DNA from: an uncultured Granulosicoccaceae bacterium
Lineage (GTDB): Bacteria > Pseudomonadota > Gammaproteobacteria > Granulosicoccales > Granulosicoccaceae
Length of the DNA stretch: 64,000 nt
Assembly (NCBI GenBank): GCA_937958675.1
Contig: CALGND010000142.1
Coordinates: 21,316-85,315, forward strand
Reading direction: 5' to 3'
Below the pieces are notes generated by a model. It was given only the letters and a program-made list of their open reading frames with translations. It made no database searches and had not been told where the DNA came from. Made by a program: the position numbers and the translations under genes. Positions 45,600-55,538 of this stretch are shown piece after piece. The stretch's first letter is position 1. Every line of letters begins with the position of its first letter.

Positions 45600-46807
45600 T
45601 ACTTCTCTAGTGTAGCCTGTATGGCTATCTGATGACCACCCAATTGCAACTCCTCAGACGACTCCGCAACAATCTTGAACCTACTGCGATCTAAGCCACT
45701 AAGCACTAGATGATCAACAATCCGGTCTCCACGCTGCTGAGCCAGGGTCAAATTGCGTAGTGTCGAGTCAGTATCATGTGATCGAACCGTTACAGATACG
45801 GATGTTTCAGAGTAAAGAAAGAGTAAATCAAATATTTCAAAGAATTGCGGTGTCTCCGTAGAATCAAGCGCGCCAAGTTCTGGCGCAAGCTGCAGTTCTT
45901 CAGAGTAAGCACTTAACAACGCCAACTCCTCACGTCGCAATTTTTCAATTACCGACTCAGGCGGCGTGACACGGGCAGCATCAACCTCAGTGATGGGCAG
46001 CGTATCACCCACCTGCCCTGCTGATGCAAGCTCAGCTAACAACCAACTATCTTGCGCAAGCTCAACTCCTCCAACTTGACCTAAGTCCACTTGAGGGGCA
46101 CCGACAATCGGTGAGATTTCTGAAAGCGATTCAACCGCGGTTGAATTAGTTGTCGTAGCTGAAGAAGAGATAAGTGGGTTCTCAAATGCAGCGGCTTCTA
46201 CTGCAGCCGCTTCTACTGCTGCCGCCTCTACTGCTGCCGCCTCTAGTGCAGCCGCCTCTAGTGCAGCCGCCTCTACTGCCGCTGCCTCTACTGCCGCTGC
46301 TTCTACTGCAGCGGCTTCTACTGCTGCTGCTTCTACTGCAGCGGCTTCTACTGCTGCCGCCTCTACTGCATCGGCTTCTAGCGCGGCTGCTTCTACTGCG
46401 GCTGCTTCTACTGCGGCTGCTTCTACTGCTGCGGCCTCTACTGCTGCGGCCTCTACTGCCGCTGCTTCTACTGCTGCCGCCTCTACTGCTGCGGCTTCTA
46501 GCGCGGCTGCTTCTGCTGTTGTTGCTTCTATTGCTGCTGCACTCACTTCATCATTCGTTTGAACGCCCACTTTTTTACCATCAGCATCCGCAACTCCTAG
46601 GCCATTCGACAGCGGTGATGATTGCGTAATCGGAGCATCAGCTATGGCCGTACTCGGCATCAGTAACGGTAGATTAGAGACAGACCAAATAACAACTGCC
46701 CCCATAGCAAACGACGCCACCAGCAAAGCCAACCAGGTCAGCTGGGATTCAGTCCGGAAGTCGTCGATATAATTGTTAGACGAGTGTGTTGATAGTGCTT
46801 GACTCAT
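45599..46807 (-). CDS. envelope protein with 22 EAAAV-type repeats and OmpA-like C-terminus
   Basis: This 402-residue protein has a short cytoplasmic N-terminus and one membrane helix (about 23-50). A linker follows, then about 22 pentapeptides of the type EAAAV (residues 99-208), and an OmpA-like C-terminal domain (about 320-402: VTVRSHDTDSTLRN, LAQQRGDRIVDHLVLSGLDR). The EAAAV tract should form a rigid alpha helix. An OmpA domain usually binds peptidoglycan; here the HTD-type motif is altered to SHDTD. It is translationally coupled to the coiled-coil gene downstream. Its cellular role is unknown; an inner-membrane-to-wall tether is the simplest reading. Confidence 0.82.
   Translation of the reverse strand: MSQALSTHSSNNYIDDFRTESQLTWLALLVASFAMGAVVIWSVSNLPLLMPSTAIADAPITQSSPLSNGLGVADADGKKVGVQTNDEVSAAAIEATTAEAAALEAAAVEAAAVEAAAVEAAAVEAAAVEAAAVEAAAVEAAALEADAVEAAAVEAAAVEAAAVEAAAVEAAAVEAAAVEAAALEAAALEAAAVEAAAVEAAAVEAAAFENPLISSSATTTNSTAVESLSEISPIVGAPQVDLGQVGGVELAQDSWLLAELASAGQVGDTLPITEVDAARVTPPESVIEKLRREELALLSAYSEELQLAPELGALDSTETPQFFEIFDLLFLYSETSVSVTVRSHDTDSTLRNLTLAQQRGDRIVDHLVLSGLDRSRFKIVAESSEELQLGGHQIAIQATLEK
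46184..46513 (-). repeat. tandem 15-base repeat encoding EAAAV
   Basis: About 22 units of 15 bases occur in tandem, with mostly synonymous third-position changes (GCA/GCC/GCG/GCT Ala codons alternate). The last V is sometimes L or F, and there is one EADAV unit. The varied codons show the array is kept for its protein sequence and is not only a recent slippage product. Confidence 0.9.
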
Positions 46808-47120
46808 TTTTTATGTTGCTTCTTTGCAGACCTTTTCTTTGCAGACGCTTCATTGCAGAAAAATTACCGTTTTTGTGCACCGAATCATTAGCCAAATTCA
46901 CGCTGCTTTGTGCGGCAGTTAAAGTTTGATCGTTTTCTGCGAACAAAACAAGCTATCAGACATCGAAGCCATCACATAAGCCGATACAAACCGGGCAGAA
47001 TTCACATTATGTTTGTTTGTGCTGCACCACACGGGCTCTCCACAAAGCAACGATTATCCTAGCGCCACTTAACGGATTCATTACAGCTGGCGACCTTCTG
47101 CCCAGCACTGGGATATATTT
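46808..47120. other. 313-base divergent intergenic region
   Basis: The region separates the EAAAV protein gene (minus) from the Ig-like lipoprotein gene (plus). It includes repeated CTTTGCAGAC words near 46820-46850. I see no gene and no clear promoter consensus. Confidence 0.5.
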
Positions 47121-48485
47121 GTGATTTATCGTTTGATTTCAACATTGCTGCTTAGCTCACTCGTATCAGCCTGCGGTTGGGTTGACTCCAAAGGCAACCA
47201 AAGCGGCGGTGGCAGCCAGCTACGCACCATCGTCGATGGTGGGCAGTTGCTTCTAATGGAAAGCTCCCCTAGCACCGCAACTTTTGCTGGCACTTCGAAT
47301 AATGTGAGTAACTGGCAATGGCAGAGCGTAGGCACAAATGCTGATGGCAGTTGCGCTGTTAACAATGGCTTTGACAACGAGCTTGCGGCAGACACCCTAT
47401 TACAAGCTTGCACAAACGCTGACGATTGTGAAGTACTTATAGTAGAACAATCAAACAACGGCGCTACCGAATTTTTGATTACTCCGCCTTCACTAAGGGC
47501 ACCAATAGGCATCAACTATTCAGTTGTTTCAAATGACGAGCAAGGCAATACCATATCGCTAAATCAAACACTATGCATGGTGTCGATCAACGAAGCTCCG
47601 TTTGCAGACGACGACGAGTACACAGTAATACAAAACCAAACGCTTGAAATCGAAGCGGACGATCCAAACAATTTGTTGCACAATGATTATGATGACGATG
47701 ATGTTCGTAATCAACCATTACAGGTTCTGCCAAATCCATTGCAAGCGCCTCAACACGCAGCTGAATTTCAGTTAGGTACTGACGGTAGTTTCATCTACCG
47801 ACCAGTCGCTACGCAAAACAATGAAGAGATCGTAGATGAGTTTGTATACCAGATTACAGACGGCCAACACACCATGTCAGCCAAAGTCACACTTCGCATT
47901 GTCGACAACAATAGCGCTCCCATTCGATCGCAGCGAACGACACTCGTTGCAATGTCTGTTGCTGAACACGGTGAAATTGGCCTCCGGGTTAATTTAGCCG
48001 AAAACTTCACTGATCCCGATGGCGATGACCTTTCTTTCAGCATTGCCGAAGGCTCGCTTCCCAATAGCGGCAACATATCGCTAACTAGCGCAGGCATGCT
48101 ATTGGGTAAGCCACAGCTTGATGATGTAGGTGACTACATAGTCACTGTTATTGCCAGTGATGGTATTGGGCAAGCAGCCGATACTTTCATTCTTAGCATT
48201 TCACAATTCTCAAGCGAAAACTCGGCGCCAGAAGTTGATGACATATCTAATCGCACAGTAAGGAACAAGTTTAGTTATAACATCGCTGACTTTTTTAGCG
48301 ATGAAGACGGTGATGAACTGCAGTTTAGCGCTACTGGCTTGCCAACCGACGTAACCATAACAAGTTCGGGCCTGATTCGAGGCACCGCGAGCAGTCGCAA
48401 TAGAGGTTCTTGGTTTGTTAGTGTTACTGCCACTGACGGACGCGGCGGCAGTGCCGAAGATTTGTTCAGACTAACAATACGCTAG
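47121..48485 (+). CDS. surface lipoprotein with cadherin/Ig-like domains
   Basis: This 454-residue lipoprotein starts with GTG and has a signal ending LVSACG. Cys pairs in the first 160 residues suggest a disulfide-bonded domain. A VCBS/cadherin-like module (about 155-270, with DDEYTVIQNQTLEIEADD) follows. Two putative-Ig (He_PIG/CADG) repeats come next (about 290-365 and 375-454), each with FxDxDGDxLxFS and GDYIVTVxAxDG-like motifs. It probably mediates adhesion or binds polysaccharide. It stands alone and has no catalytic domain. Confidence 0.75.
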   Translation: MIYRLISTLLLSSLVSACGWVDSKGNQSGGGSQLRTIVDGGQLLLMESSPSTATFAGTSNNVSNWQWQSVGTNADGSCAVNNGFDNELAADTLLQACTNADDCEVLIVEQSNNGATEFLITPPSLRAPIGINYSVVSNDEQGNTISLNQTLCMVSINEAPFADDDEYTVIQNQTLEIEADDPNNLLHNDYDDDDVRNQPLQVLPNPLQAPQHAAEFQLGTDGSFIYRPVATQNNEEIVDEFVYQITDGQHTMSAKVTLRIVDNNSAPIRSQRTTLVAMSVAEHGEIGLRVNLAENFTDPDGDDLSFSIAEGSLPNSGNISLTSAGMLLGKPQLDDVGDYIVTVIASDGIGQAADTFILSISQFSSENSAPEVDDISNRTVRNKFSYNIADFFSDEDGDELQFSATGLPTDVTITSSGLIRGTASSRNRGSWFVSVTATDGRGGSAEDLFRLTIR

Positions 48486-48493
48486 GCTAGCGC

Positions 48494-49339
48494 TTAAGCT
48501 GACTTACGCAAGCTATCGAGCAAGCTCTTATGTAATGCTGGGTTGGCACTGGCTACAATCGAGCCGCCGGCGACAGCTGAACCACCCTGCCAGTTAGTCA
48601 CTACTCCTCCAGCTCCTGTAACAATGGGAATCAAGGCTTGGATATCGTAAGCTTCCAAATCGCTCTCGACCACTGCATCGATACAACCCATCGCCAGCAA
48701 GGCATAAGCATAACAATCACCGCCATAGCGTGTCATTGCGACAGCACTTGCCAAACGATTAAAGCTTGCAAGTTCTGCCGGATCTCTAAACATCTCGGGA
48801 GTGGTGCACTGAATTATCGCCGCTTCAAGCGAAGACGTTTTACGCGTGGAGAGCCGCTGCATACCTCCCTGCTTAGATTGTAAATAGGCCGACCCACCGT
48901 AACCAATGTAACGCTCCTGTAAGAACGGCTGATCCATCAAGCCCAACACCACATCTTTACCATCGAACAGAGCAATCAATGTACCCCAGGCAGGCATGCC
49001 CGTGATAAACGCGCGAGTCCCATCAATCGGATCCACTACCCAAGTATGGGTGCGATCGGCATCAGGCTTCTGTTGTGCATTGTCGCCTTCTTCACCAAAG
49101 AACCCATGCTCTGGAAATCGCGTCGCGACTTTTTCTCTAATCAGCTGCTCTACTTTTTTGTCCGCTTCAGTTACCGGATCAAATAACCCCTCACCGGCCT
49201 TATTACCCACATCCATGGCTTGCCGAAAATAAGACAAACTTATCGCGGCTGCAGCATCAGCCGCATCTTCGGCAAGCGCCAATGCATCTTGTAACAGAGC
49301 GTCAGGCGTATCGACGGGTTCGTAGCGTGGCAATTGCAT
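48494..49339 (-). CDS. hisN: histidinol-phosphatase, inositol monophosphatase family
   Basis: This 281-residue Mg-dependent phosphatase has GFFGEEGDN, the metal site WVVDPIDGTRAFITGMPAWG and the late YGGDCYAYALLAMG. The DGTRAFITG-MPAWGTLI arrangement is characteristic of HisN histidinol-phosphatases rather than SuhB or CysQ. It would supply the histidine pathway phosphatase step in organisms lacking the HisB phosphatase. The gene is alone and divergent from ugpQ. Confidence 0.85.
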   Translation of the reverse strand: MQLPRYEPVDTPDALLQDALALAEDAADAAAAISLSYFRQAMDVGNKAGEGLFDPVTEADKKVEQLIREKVATRFPEHGFFGEEGDNAQQKPDADRTHTWVVDPIDGTRAFITGMPAWGTLIALFDGKDVVLGLMDQPFLQERYIGYGGSAYLQSKQGGMQRLSTRKTSSLEAAIIQCTTPEMFRDPAELASFNRLASAVAMTRYGGDCYAYALLAMGCIDAVVESDLEAYDIQALIPIVTGAGGVVTNWQGGSAVAGGSIVASANPALHKSLLDSLRKSA

Positions 49340-49432
49340 TATTATTTCACCTGATCTGAGTGAGTTTCTAGCCCGAACAACTCAGGCAGTGGTATTTTAC
49401 GCGTTATCAATGAAAACAACCTGACTATTGCC

Positions 49433-50179
49433 ATGTCCCGTGCCACTATGCTTGCTCCTGTTGTCGCTCACCGCGGCGCCTCTGCCGATGCACCTGAAAA
49501 TACCATTGCTGCTATTCGTCTTGCTGCGGAACAAGGGGCGACTGCGGTCGAAATTGATGTCTCGATAAGTGCTGACGGCGTAGCGTTTGTTCATCACGAT
49601 GACAGCCTCGAGCGTTGCACCAATGGAACGGGCAATCTATGCACGCACGACGCCAGCTATCTGGATTCGCTAAGTGCCGGCGTTTTATTTCCCGATTACA
49701 TCAATGAGCCTCTACCTAGGCTCAGTGCTGTGCTCGAGTGCATACAAGAGCTCAACATGGCGCTTAACCTTGAGATCAAACCAAAGTCCGGGCTTGAAGA
49801 ACCCACCACACGAATAATATGCCAAACCGTTGCAGAGTATTGGCAAGCAGGAAACACACTTTTGTACTCCAGCTTTAGTCGTGACGCCTTAAAAGCTACC
49901 ATGGAGTACCAACCCGAAACTCCCCGTGCCCTTATCGTTGGCGCTATACCGGAAAACTGGCCCGAGCAACTTGTAGCGTACAACTGCAGTAACTTTCATT
50001 TTGCAGCGGCACATGCCGATAAACAGGCGCTGCTGGCGATACGCGATGAAGGTTACGGTCTTTACTGCTTCACCGTAAACGATGCAGCGGAAGCTGCAAA
50101 ACTCTACGAGCTTGGTGTGCATGGCGTATTTAGTGATTGCCCAGGAGCATTGCTGGGAAGCGAAGATTTGTTAGCGTGA
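49433..50179 (+). CDS. ugpQ: glycerophosphodiester phosphodiesterase
   Basis: This 248-residue cytosolic GDPD has [20 protein letters not shown] with the catalytic His-Arg and Glu. [20 protein letters not shown] supplies the metal Glu/Asp and second His, and [10 protein letters not shown] follows. It hydrolyses glycerophosphodiesters to glycerol-3-phosphate and the free alcohol. With glycerophosphocholine it would release choline, a glycine betaine precursor. The 5' end is divergent from hisN, and the gene ends at a strong hairpin. Confidence 0.93.
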   Translation: MSRATMLAPVVAHRGASADAPENTIAAIRLAAEQGATAVEIDVSISADGVAFVHHDDSLERCTNGTGNLCTHDASYLDSLSAGVLFPDYINEPLPRLSAVLECIQELNMALNLEIKPKSGLEEPTTRIICQTVAEYWQAGNTLLYSSFSRDALKATMEYQPETPRALIVGAIPENWPEQLVAYNCSNFHFAAAHADKQALLAIRDEGYGLYCFTVNDAAEAAKLYELGVHGVFSDCPGALLGSEDLLA

Positions 50180-50180
50180 A

Positions 50181-50230
50181 CTAATTAGTACCCATCCAGA
50201 AACGCGCAGTTTCTGGGCGGGTACTAATTA
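50181..50230. terminator. bidirectional terminator between ugpQ and the hydrolase gene
   Basis: A long hairpin with arms TTAGTACCCATCCAGAAAC and GTTTCTGGGCGGGTACTAA (one-base differences tolerated) and a short loop lies just after the ugpQ stop. It reaches into the last codons of the convergent lipoprotein gene. A/T tracts flank both sides. Confidence 0.75.
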
Positions 50231-51135
50231 ACGCCTATGGCACGGCTCCACTCCAATCCATCAACTCCGACCACATTTTCATCAGGTGTTTTTATTACGT
50301 CGCCCGGCATACCGTCGATTCGCCGATCCTTTATTTTAAGTAACACCTGCGGCCATATGGTTTGCCAACAACAGTTGTGCGAATAGTTCGGCAAGGTACT
50401 ACCAAAAGCATTTGTCTGAGATTGAATAAAAGGCGTTATTAATGCTGGCGGTATCACGACATCTCTACCACCCATCCAATGCCATTGTCGCAAGCCTTGC
50501 CCTAAGGCCGGTTGGTCGCTCGGGTTAAGCGAACTGTATAATGGTGTATAACCATGATGGCTTGTCCAGGCACGGATATTTAAGTTGCCCGCTATTGTGA
50601 TCACATCGGTGACTTGTTCAAACCGCTCTGCCAACAACATAGCCAGTGCGCCACCGCCACTGTGGCCAAACAAACGAATATACCGATAATCACGTTTGCT
50701 CATATATTCAGTAAGTGCGGAAGCCATGGCATCAACCACCTTGATAGAGTATCGAGCTGATGTCCACAGTCGCTTGTTGCACTCAGGCTCAAACGCGGTG
50801 CCGTTGTAACACGGCCTGCCAATATAAACACTATCACTTTGATCCAAGGCCATTAGGTCGAGCATCAGCACAGACGCCGATGTCGGGTCTGCAGCAATAA
50901 CCGTGGTTTTGGCCCAAGGCACACCATCGCCCTCTAGATACACATGCAGGTACTCTGATGTGGTTGGCCTGTTAGATGACATCACCATTAGATCAAATCC
51001 GTTTGCGACCGCAGTTTGCCGGTTAAAGCCTGCTCGCTTGCCATTTTCAAACACCCGCTGCGTTGCAGATTGACAGGCAGCCAGAAAAACAACGGTCGAC
51101 AATAAAGCCAATGCTATCTGACATTTACGCAACAT
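50224..51135 (-). CDS. lipoprotein of the alpha/beta-hydrolase fold
   Basis: This 303-residue protein has a lipoprotein signal (MLRKCQIALALLSTVVFLAAC). A hydrolase fold carries the nucleophile-elbow-like FGHSGGGALAMLLAERF (Ser in GHSGG) and HVYLEGDGVPWAKT near the oxyanion region. CYNGTAFEPECNKRLWTSARYS is a Cys-paired loop (quoted in part as CYNGTAFEPEC). It is probably a periplasmic esterase or similar enzyme. ATG 51135 is chosen because of the clean lipobox; an in-frame ATG at 51204 would precede the signal. Confidence 0.8.
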   Translation of the reverse strand: MLRKCQIALALLSTVVFLAACQSATQRVFENGKRAGFNRQTAVANGFDLMVMSSNRPTTSEYLHVYLEGDGVPWAKTTVIAADPTSASVLMLDLMALDQSDSVYIGRPCYNGTAFEPECNKRLWTSARYSIKVVDAMASALTEYMSKRDYRYIRLFGHSGGGALAMLLAERFEQVTDVITIAGNLNIRAWTSHHGYTPLYSSLNPSDQPALGQGLRQWHWMGGRDVVIPPALITPFIQSQTNAFGSTLPNYSHNCCWQTIWPQVLLKIKDRRIDGMPGDVIKTPDENVVGVDGLEWSRAIGVN

Positions 51136-51279
51136 GAGCCAAACCTCGTGAGCTTTCACACGTGACAAACAAAAAAAATAACACCTTGCACGATATACTT
51201 TCAAGCAAACACACCTGTTGTTGTCGCGTAGTGCGTACCCTACGGGTTAAAGACGAATTAAAAATGGATAACACTGACA

Positions 51280-52359
51280 ATGAGATCGTCATATATAGCA
51301 GCCTCAATTGCCATAGTAGCCTTGGTGCTCTGGATGGCCAGCGGAATGCTGAGGTCTGACAAAGACAGCAGCGAACAAAACGAGGCTAACCCACAAAGCT
51401 CATTGATGAAAGTAGAGATTATAGAAGTCTCTCCAGAATCAATGCAGCGCAAAGTGGAATTACAAGGTCAGCTTGAACCTGCTCGCAGGCTACAAATTCG
51501 CGCTGAGGTTGCTGGCGTCGTTAGTAAACTGCATGTTAGAAAAGGTCAGAAAGTCGCTGCTAACGACCCTCTGATTGATCTCACACTCGATGGTCGAGAT
51601 ACCGAGCTACGACAAGCACAAGCAGCGCTCACCAGTGCGATGAGCGAAGAACGCGCTGCCGCCTCACTACGAAAACAGGGCCTACAATCAGAGGTGCAAC
51701 TCCAACAAGCGCAATCTACTCTTGAGCGAACGCGGGCCCAACTGGCGCGGATCGAACTCGATATTGCCAATACAGAACTTACGGCTCCTTACGCCGGCAT
51801 TATCAATGCCCTGCCAGTTGAGCAAGGCGCGTTAGTTGAGCGCGGTGGCATGGTTGCTGAGCTAGTGGATAACACGACGCTAAAAGCGAACGCACAAGCT
51901 GCTCAGCAAACCATCTCACAGCTAACAATGGGGCAAGCGGTGACCGTGAGCTTACTCACAGGCGAAGAACTACCCGGCAAAATCACTTATATTTCTGCAG
52001 TGGCTAACTCTCAAACACGCAGCTTCTCAGTTGAAGCGGTAGTGGACAACCCGGACGGTAGCGTTTCAGCCGGAGTCAGCGCATCGATACAAGTGCCTAT
52101 ACAAAAAGTAGAAGCGGTATTTATCTCTCCATCCACTTTGTCATTAGGTAGCAGCGGAGAACTCGGCGTAAAAATCGTTAATAGCGACAACATTGTTGAG
52201 TTCGTTCCCATCAAGCTTGTCAGCACCTCACTTGAGGGAGCCTGGGTTACCGGCATCGCCCCTAAGAGCCGATTAGTCACGCTGGGGCAGGGATTTATTA
52301 ATCCAGGCCAAGAAGTGGATCCGCAGCTCTCCGCACCAAATAAAGACAACGCCTCGTGA
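51280..52359 (+). CDS. RND efflux periplasmic adaptor (membrane fusion protein)
   Basis: This 359-residue protein has an N-terminal membrane anchor (about 4-24) and the lipoyl/barrel-sandwich half EPARRLQIRAEVAGVVSKL. A short alpha-helical hairpin (about 105-160) and the second half TELTAPYAGIINALPVEQGA follow, then beta-barrel and proximal domains. It bridges the RND pump to an outer-membrane channel. The pump gene overlaps it by 4 bases (GTGA). No TolC-like gene is adjacent, so the channel must be encoded elsewhere. Confidence 0.93.
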   Translation: MRSSYIAASIAIVALVLWMASGMLRSDKDSSEQNEANPQSSLMKVEIIEVSPESMQRKVELQGQLEPARRLQIRAEVAGVVSKLHVRKGQKVAANDPLIDLTLDGRDTELRQAQAALTSAMSEERAAASLRKQGLQSEVQLQQAQSTLERTRAQLARIELDIANTELTAPYAGIINALPVEQGALVERGGMVAELVDNTTLKANAQAAQQTISQLTMGQAVTVSLLTGEELPGKITYISAVANSQTRSFSVEAVVDNPDGSVSAGVSASIQVPIQKVEAVFISPSTLSLGSSGELGVKIVNSDNIVEFVPIKLVSTSLEGAWVTGIAPKSRLVTLGQGFINPGQEVDPQLSAPNKDNAS

Positions 52360-55300
52360 ACGGCCTAATCGACGCAGCATTCAATCGCAGCCGTACAGTT
52401 TTTCTGCTGTTATTGTTTTTGGTTATTAGCGGTATCGTTGCCTATATCAGCATACCCAAAGAATCCGAACCAGACGTCGCTATCCCGATAATTTACGTAT
52501 CGATGAATCACGACGGCATCTCTCCTGAAGATGCAGAACGTTTGCTGGCTAAACCCATGGAAAAAGAACTGCAAAGCATCAGCGGAATGAAAGAGATGCG
52601 CAGCACAGCAAGTGAAGGTCATGCATCAGTTCTACTCGAATTCGATGCAGGCTTTGACGGCGACAAAGCGCTAGCCGACGTGCGCGAAAAGGTGGATGCG
52701 GCTCGATCCCAGCTACCAGCGGCAACCGACGAGCCAGTAGTGAACGAAATCAATCTTGCGTTGTTTCCTGTATTGAATATTAGCTTGTCCGGCCCTATCC
52801 CCGAACGTACCTTAGTTAAAATTGCACGCAACCTTCAAGACAGGCTCGAAGCTCTGCCCGGAGTATTCGAGGCGGATATTGCTGGCGAACGCGAAGAGCT
52901 TTTAGAGATCGTTGTTGATCCTGTCATCATGGAAACCTACGAAGTTGATTTCAATTCACTTTTTAGCTTGATCCGCAATAACAATCTGTTGGTCGCTGCA
53001 GGCGCTATCGATACTGGCTCAGGCAGAATGGTTCTTAAAGTGCCCGGCATAATCGAAAACATCGAAGATGTGCTGTCTCTTCCGGTCAAGGTAACTGACA
53101 AAGAAGTGGTTGTGTTTGGTGATGTAGCGGAAGTACGGCGCACCTTTAAAGACCCCAACAGCTTTGCTCGCCTAGACGGCCGGCCTACTCTCATGCTCGA
53201 AATCTCTAAACGCCTTGGCGCAAACATTATCGAAACTATCGATTCGGTTCGCGCCGCTGTAGCAGAGGAACAAAAGAAGCTACCTTCAACTCTTGTTATT
53301 GGTTTCCATCAGGACAAATCAAAAGAAACTAAAACGATGTTGAGCGATCTACAAAACAACGTAGTGTCAGGTGTCGTGCTGGTTATGATCGTCATTATGG
53401 CAGCCCTTGGGTTTCGCTCTTCTTTACTCGTTGGCTTCGCTATACCGGGCTCATTTTTAGCAGGCATTTTAGTAATTTATGCGTTTGGCAATACGATGAA
53501 TGTGGTCGTGTTGTTTAGCCTAATACTCGTTGTCGGCATGCTGGTTGATGGCGCGATAGTCGTCATCGAATTGGCCGATCGAAATATCGACAAAGGCATA
53601 CCCCGCGCTGAAGCTTATGCCGGCGCTGCCAAGCGCATGTCTTGGCCTATCATCGCCTCGACATTCACTACCCTGGTGGTGTTTGCACCGCTACTGTTTT
53701 GGCCTGGCATGATTGGGCAGTTTATGCAATACATGCCGAAAACGGTTATAGCTTGTTTACTAGCATCATTAGCTATGGCGCTAGTATTTATCCCGGTCAT
53801 CGGCAAAGCAATTGGCAGAACTCAGCGAGCAGACACGAAGGCGAATAGCGATCTTGAAGATGCGCTAGCCAATCCAGATGCATCGGGTATCGCCAGCACA
53901 ATCACCGCAGAACAGTTGCGCAAGGCTTCAACGGGAACACGCGCAAAATACCTATCCTGGCTGCACGCCATGTTATTAAATCCAGTGAAAACCTTGTTAG
54001 CCGTGCTAGTTTTCACGATCGGCAGTTACGTTGTTTATGGGGTACTAGGCAAGGGCGTAGAGTTTTTCCCTGATATCGAACCCGAGTCACTGGCAGTGCA
54101 AGTACATGCGCGCGGTGATCTATCGATATTCGAACAAGACGCCATACTCAAACGTGTAGAACAACGACTCATTGGCCGAGACGGCATCAAATCGGTATAC
54201 ACACGAACCGGCGGAGATGCTCAGGGTGCCGCTGACCTTATTGGCAATATCCAGCTCGAACTCACTGAGTGGAATACACGCGACAAAGCAGTCAATATCA
54301 TCGAAGCAATGGAAGCTGATCTTGCAAACATTGCTGGCGTGCGAATCGAGTTTCTAAAAAACCAAGGCGGTCCGGATGGAGGTGGCAAACCGGTCAATTT
54401 GCAAGTTAGTGCTAGCAGTACATCGCAGCTCTTTAGCGCGGTTGAAACCATACGCGAACAAATGCAGCGAGTAGGTGGATTTGAAGGGCTTGAAGACAAC
54501 CGACCGCTACCTGGCATCGAATGGCGCATTAACGTAGACCGAGAAAAGGCTGCCAGCTACGGTGCCGATATCGCACTGATCGGCAATGCGATCCAAATGA
54601 TCACCACAGGCATTCGCGTGGCAGGTTACCGCCCAGATGATGCAACCGACGAGCTGGACATCCGTGTTCGCTACCCTATTGAACAGCGCAACCTAGATCA
54701 AATATCAGAGCTACGTGTACCAACGTCTCAAGGCATGATTCCCGTCAGTAATTTTGCGACCATCAATCCGGCACCCAAAACCGGCATCATCAACCGCGTT
54801 GATGGTGCGCGCGTGATCACGATTTCAGCCGACACGCAGGAAGGCTTTATTCTGGACACGCAACTTAAACTGCTACGCGAAGAGCTGATCGCCAATCCAG
54901 TCGACCTAGATGTAAACGTAGAATTTAAAGGTGAGACCGCAGATCAACAGGAAGCAATGGTATTTTTGATTACCGCTTTTGTTACGGCCATCTTTATGAT
55001 GCTGCTTATTTTAGTGACGCAGTTTAATAGCCTATACCAAGCCCTACTAGTACTCAGTGCCATCATCTTCTCAACATCGGGCGTTTTAATTGGTTTGATG
55101 GTTACCGGACAAACCTTCGGCGTCGTTATGGTGGGTATTGGCATTATTGCGCTGGCCGGTATTGTAGTAAACAACAACATAGTGCTCATCGATACTTACA
55201 ATAACTTTCGCGCATCAGGTGCAGCCGCAGTAGATGCAGCATTACTCACAGGCTCAGTGCGCGCGCGCCCTGTTTTTTTAACAGCGATCACTACAATATT

Positions 55301-55538
55301 GGGACTCATGCCGATGGTATTATCGATGAATATCAATCTTATCGATCGAGAACTCAGCTTCGGTGCACCATCGACTCAGTGGTGGACCCAACTAGCCAGC
55401 GCCATTGCCGGCGGCTTAGCCTTCACTACTCTGCTCACCCTATTTCTAACACCTTGCTTGTTAGTGCTAGGGGCCAAGGTTAGTGCCAGCTTCAAGATCA
55501 GAAAGATCAAAAAGCAAACAGGTCTTGCTCGCGCTTAA
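52356..55538 (+). CDS. RND family efflux permease
   Basis: This 1060-residue inner-membrane transporter has 12 membrane segments in the usual 1+5, 1+5 layout, with two large periplasmic loops (about 33-330 and 560-870). Family marks are PKESEPDVAIPIIYVSM near 31, VVGMLVDGAIVVIELADRN near residue 390 with the Asp used for proton coupling, and ALAGIVVNNNIVLIDTYN near 925. The start is GTG overlapping the adaptor stop. The substrate cannot be read from sequence; it resembles HAE-type pumps of marine gammaproteobacteria annotated as multidrug efflux. Confidence 0.95.
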   Translation: MNGLIDAAFNRSRTVFLLLLFLVISGIVAYISIPKESEPDVAIPIIYVSMNHDGISPEDAERLLAKPMEKELQSISGMKEMRSTASEGHASVLLEFDAGFDGDKALADVREKVDAARSQLPAATDEPVVNEINLALFPVLNISLSGPIPERTLVKIARNLQDRLEALPGVFEADIAGEREELLEIVVDPVIMETYEVDFNSLFSLIRNNNLLVAAGAIDTGSGRMVLKVPGIIENIEDVLSLPVKVTDKEVVVFGDVAEVRRTFKDPNSFARLDGRPTLMLEISKRLGANIIETIDSVRAAVAEEQKKLPSTLVIGFHQDKSKETKTMLSDLQNNVVSGVVLVMIVIMAALGFRSSLLVGFAIPGSFLAGILVIYAFGNTMNVVVLFSLILVVGMLVDGAIVVIELADRNIDKGIPRAEAYAGAAKRMSWPIIASTFTTLVVFAPLLFWPGMIGQFMQYMPKTVIACLLASLAMALVFIPVIGKAIGRTQRADTKANSDLEDALANPDASGIASTITAEQLRKASTGTRAKYLSWLHAMLLNPVKTLLAVLVFTIGSYVVYGVLGKGVEFFPDIEPESLAVQVHARGDLSIFEQDAILKRVEQRLIGRDGIKSVYTRTGGDAQGAADLIGNIQLELTEWNTRDKAVNIIEAMEADLANIAGVRIEFLKNQGGPDGGGKPVNLQVSASSTSQLFSAVETIREQMQRVGGFEGLEDNRPLPGIEWRINVDREKAASYGADIALIGNAIQMITTGIRVAGYRPDDATDELDIRVRYPIEQRNLDQISELRVPTSQGMIPVSNFATINPAPKTGIINRVDGARVITISADTQEGFILDTQLKLLREELIANPVDLDVNVEFKGETADQQEAMVFLITAFVTAIFMMLLILVTQFNSLYQALLVLSAIIFSTSGVLIGLMVTGQTFGVVMVGIGIIALAGIVVNNNIVLIDTYNNFRASGAAAVDAALLTGSVRARPVFLTAITTILGLMPMVLSMNINLIDRELSFGAPSTQWWTQLASAIAGGLAFTTLLTLFLTPCLLVLGAKVSASFKIRKIKKQTGLARA

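Noticed and set aside
46174..46629. Leu/Pro-rich open frame on the plus strand
   Set aside because: It is the antisense shadow of the EAAAV repeat array; the Leu/Pro composition follows from reading the repeats on the other strand.
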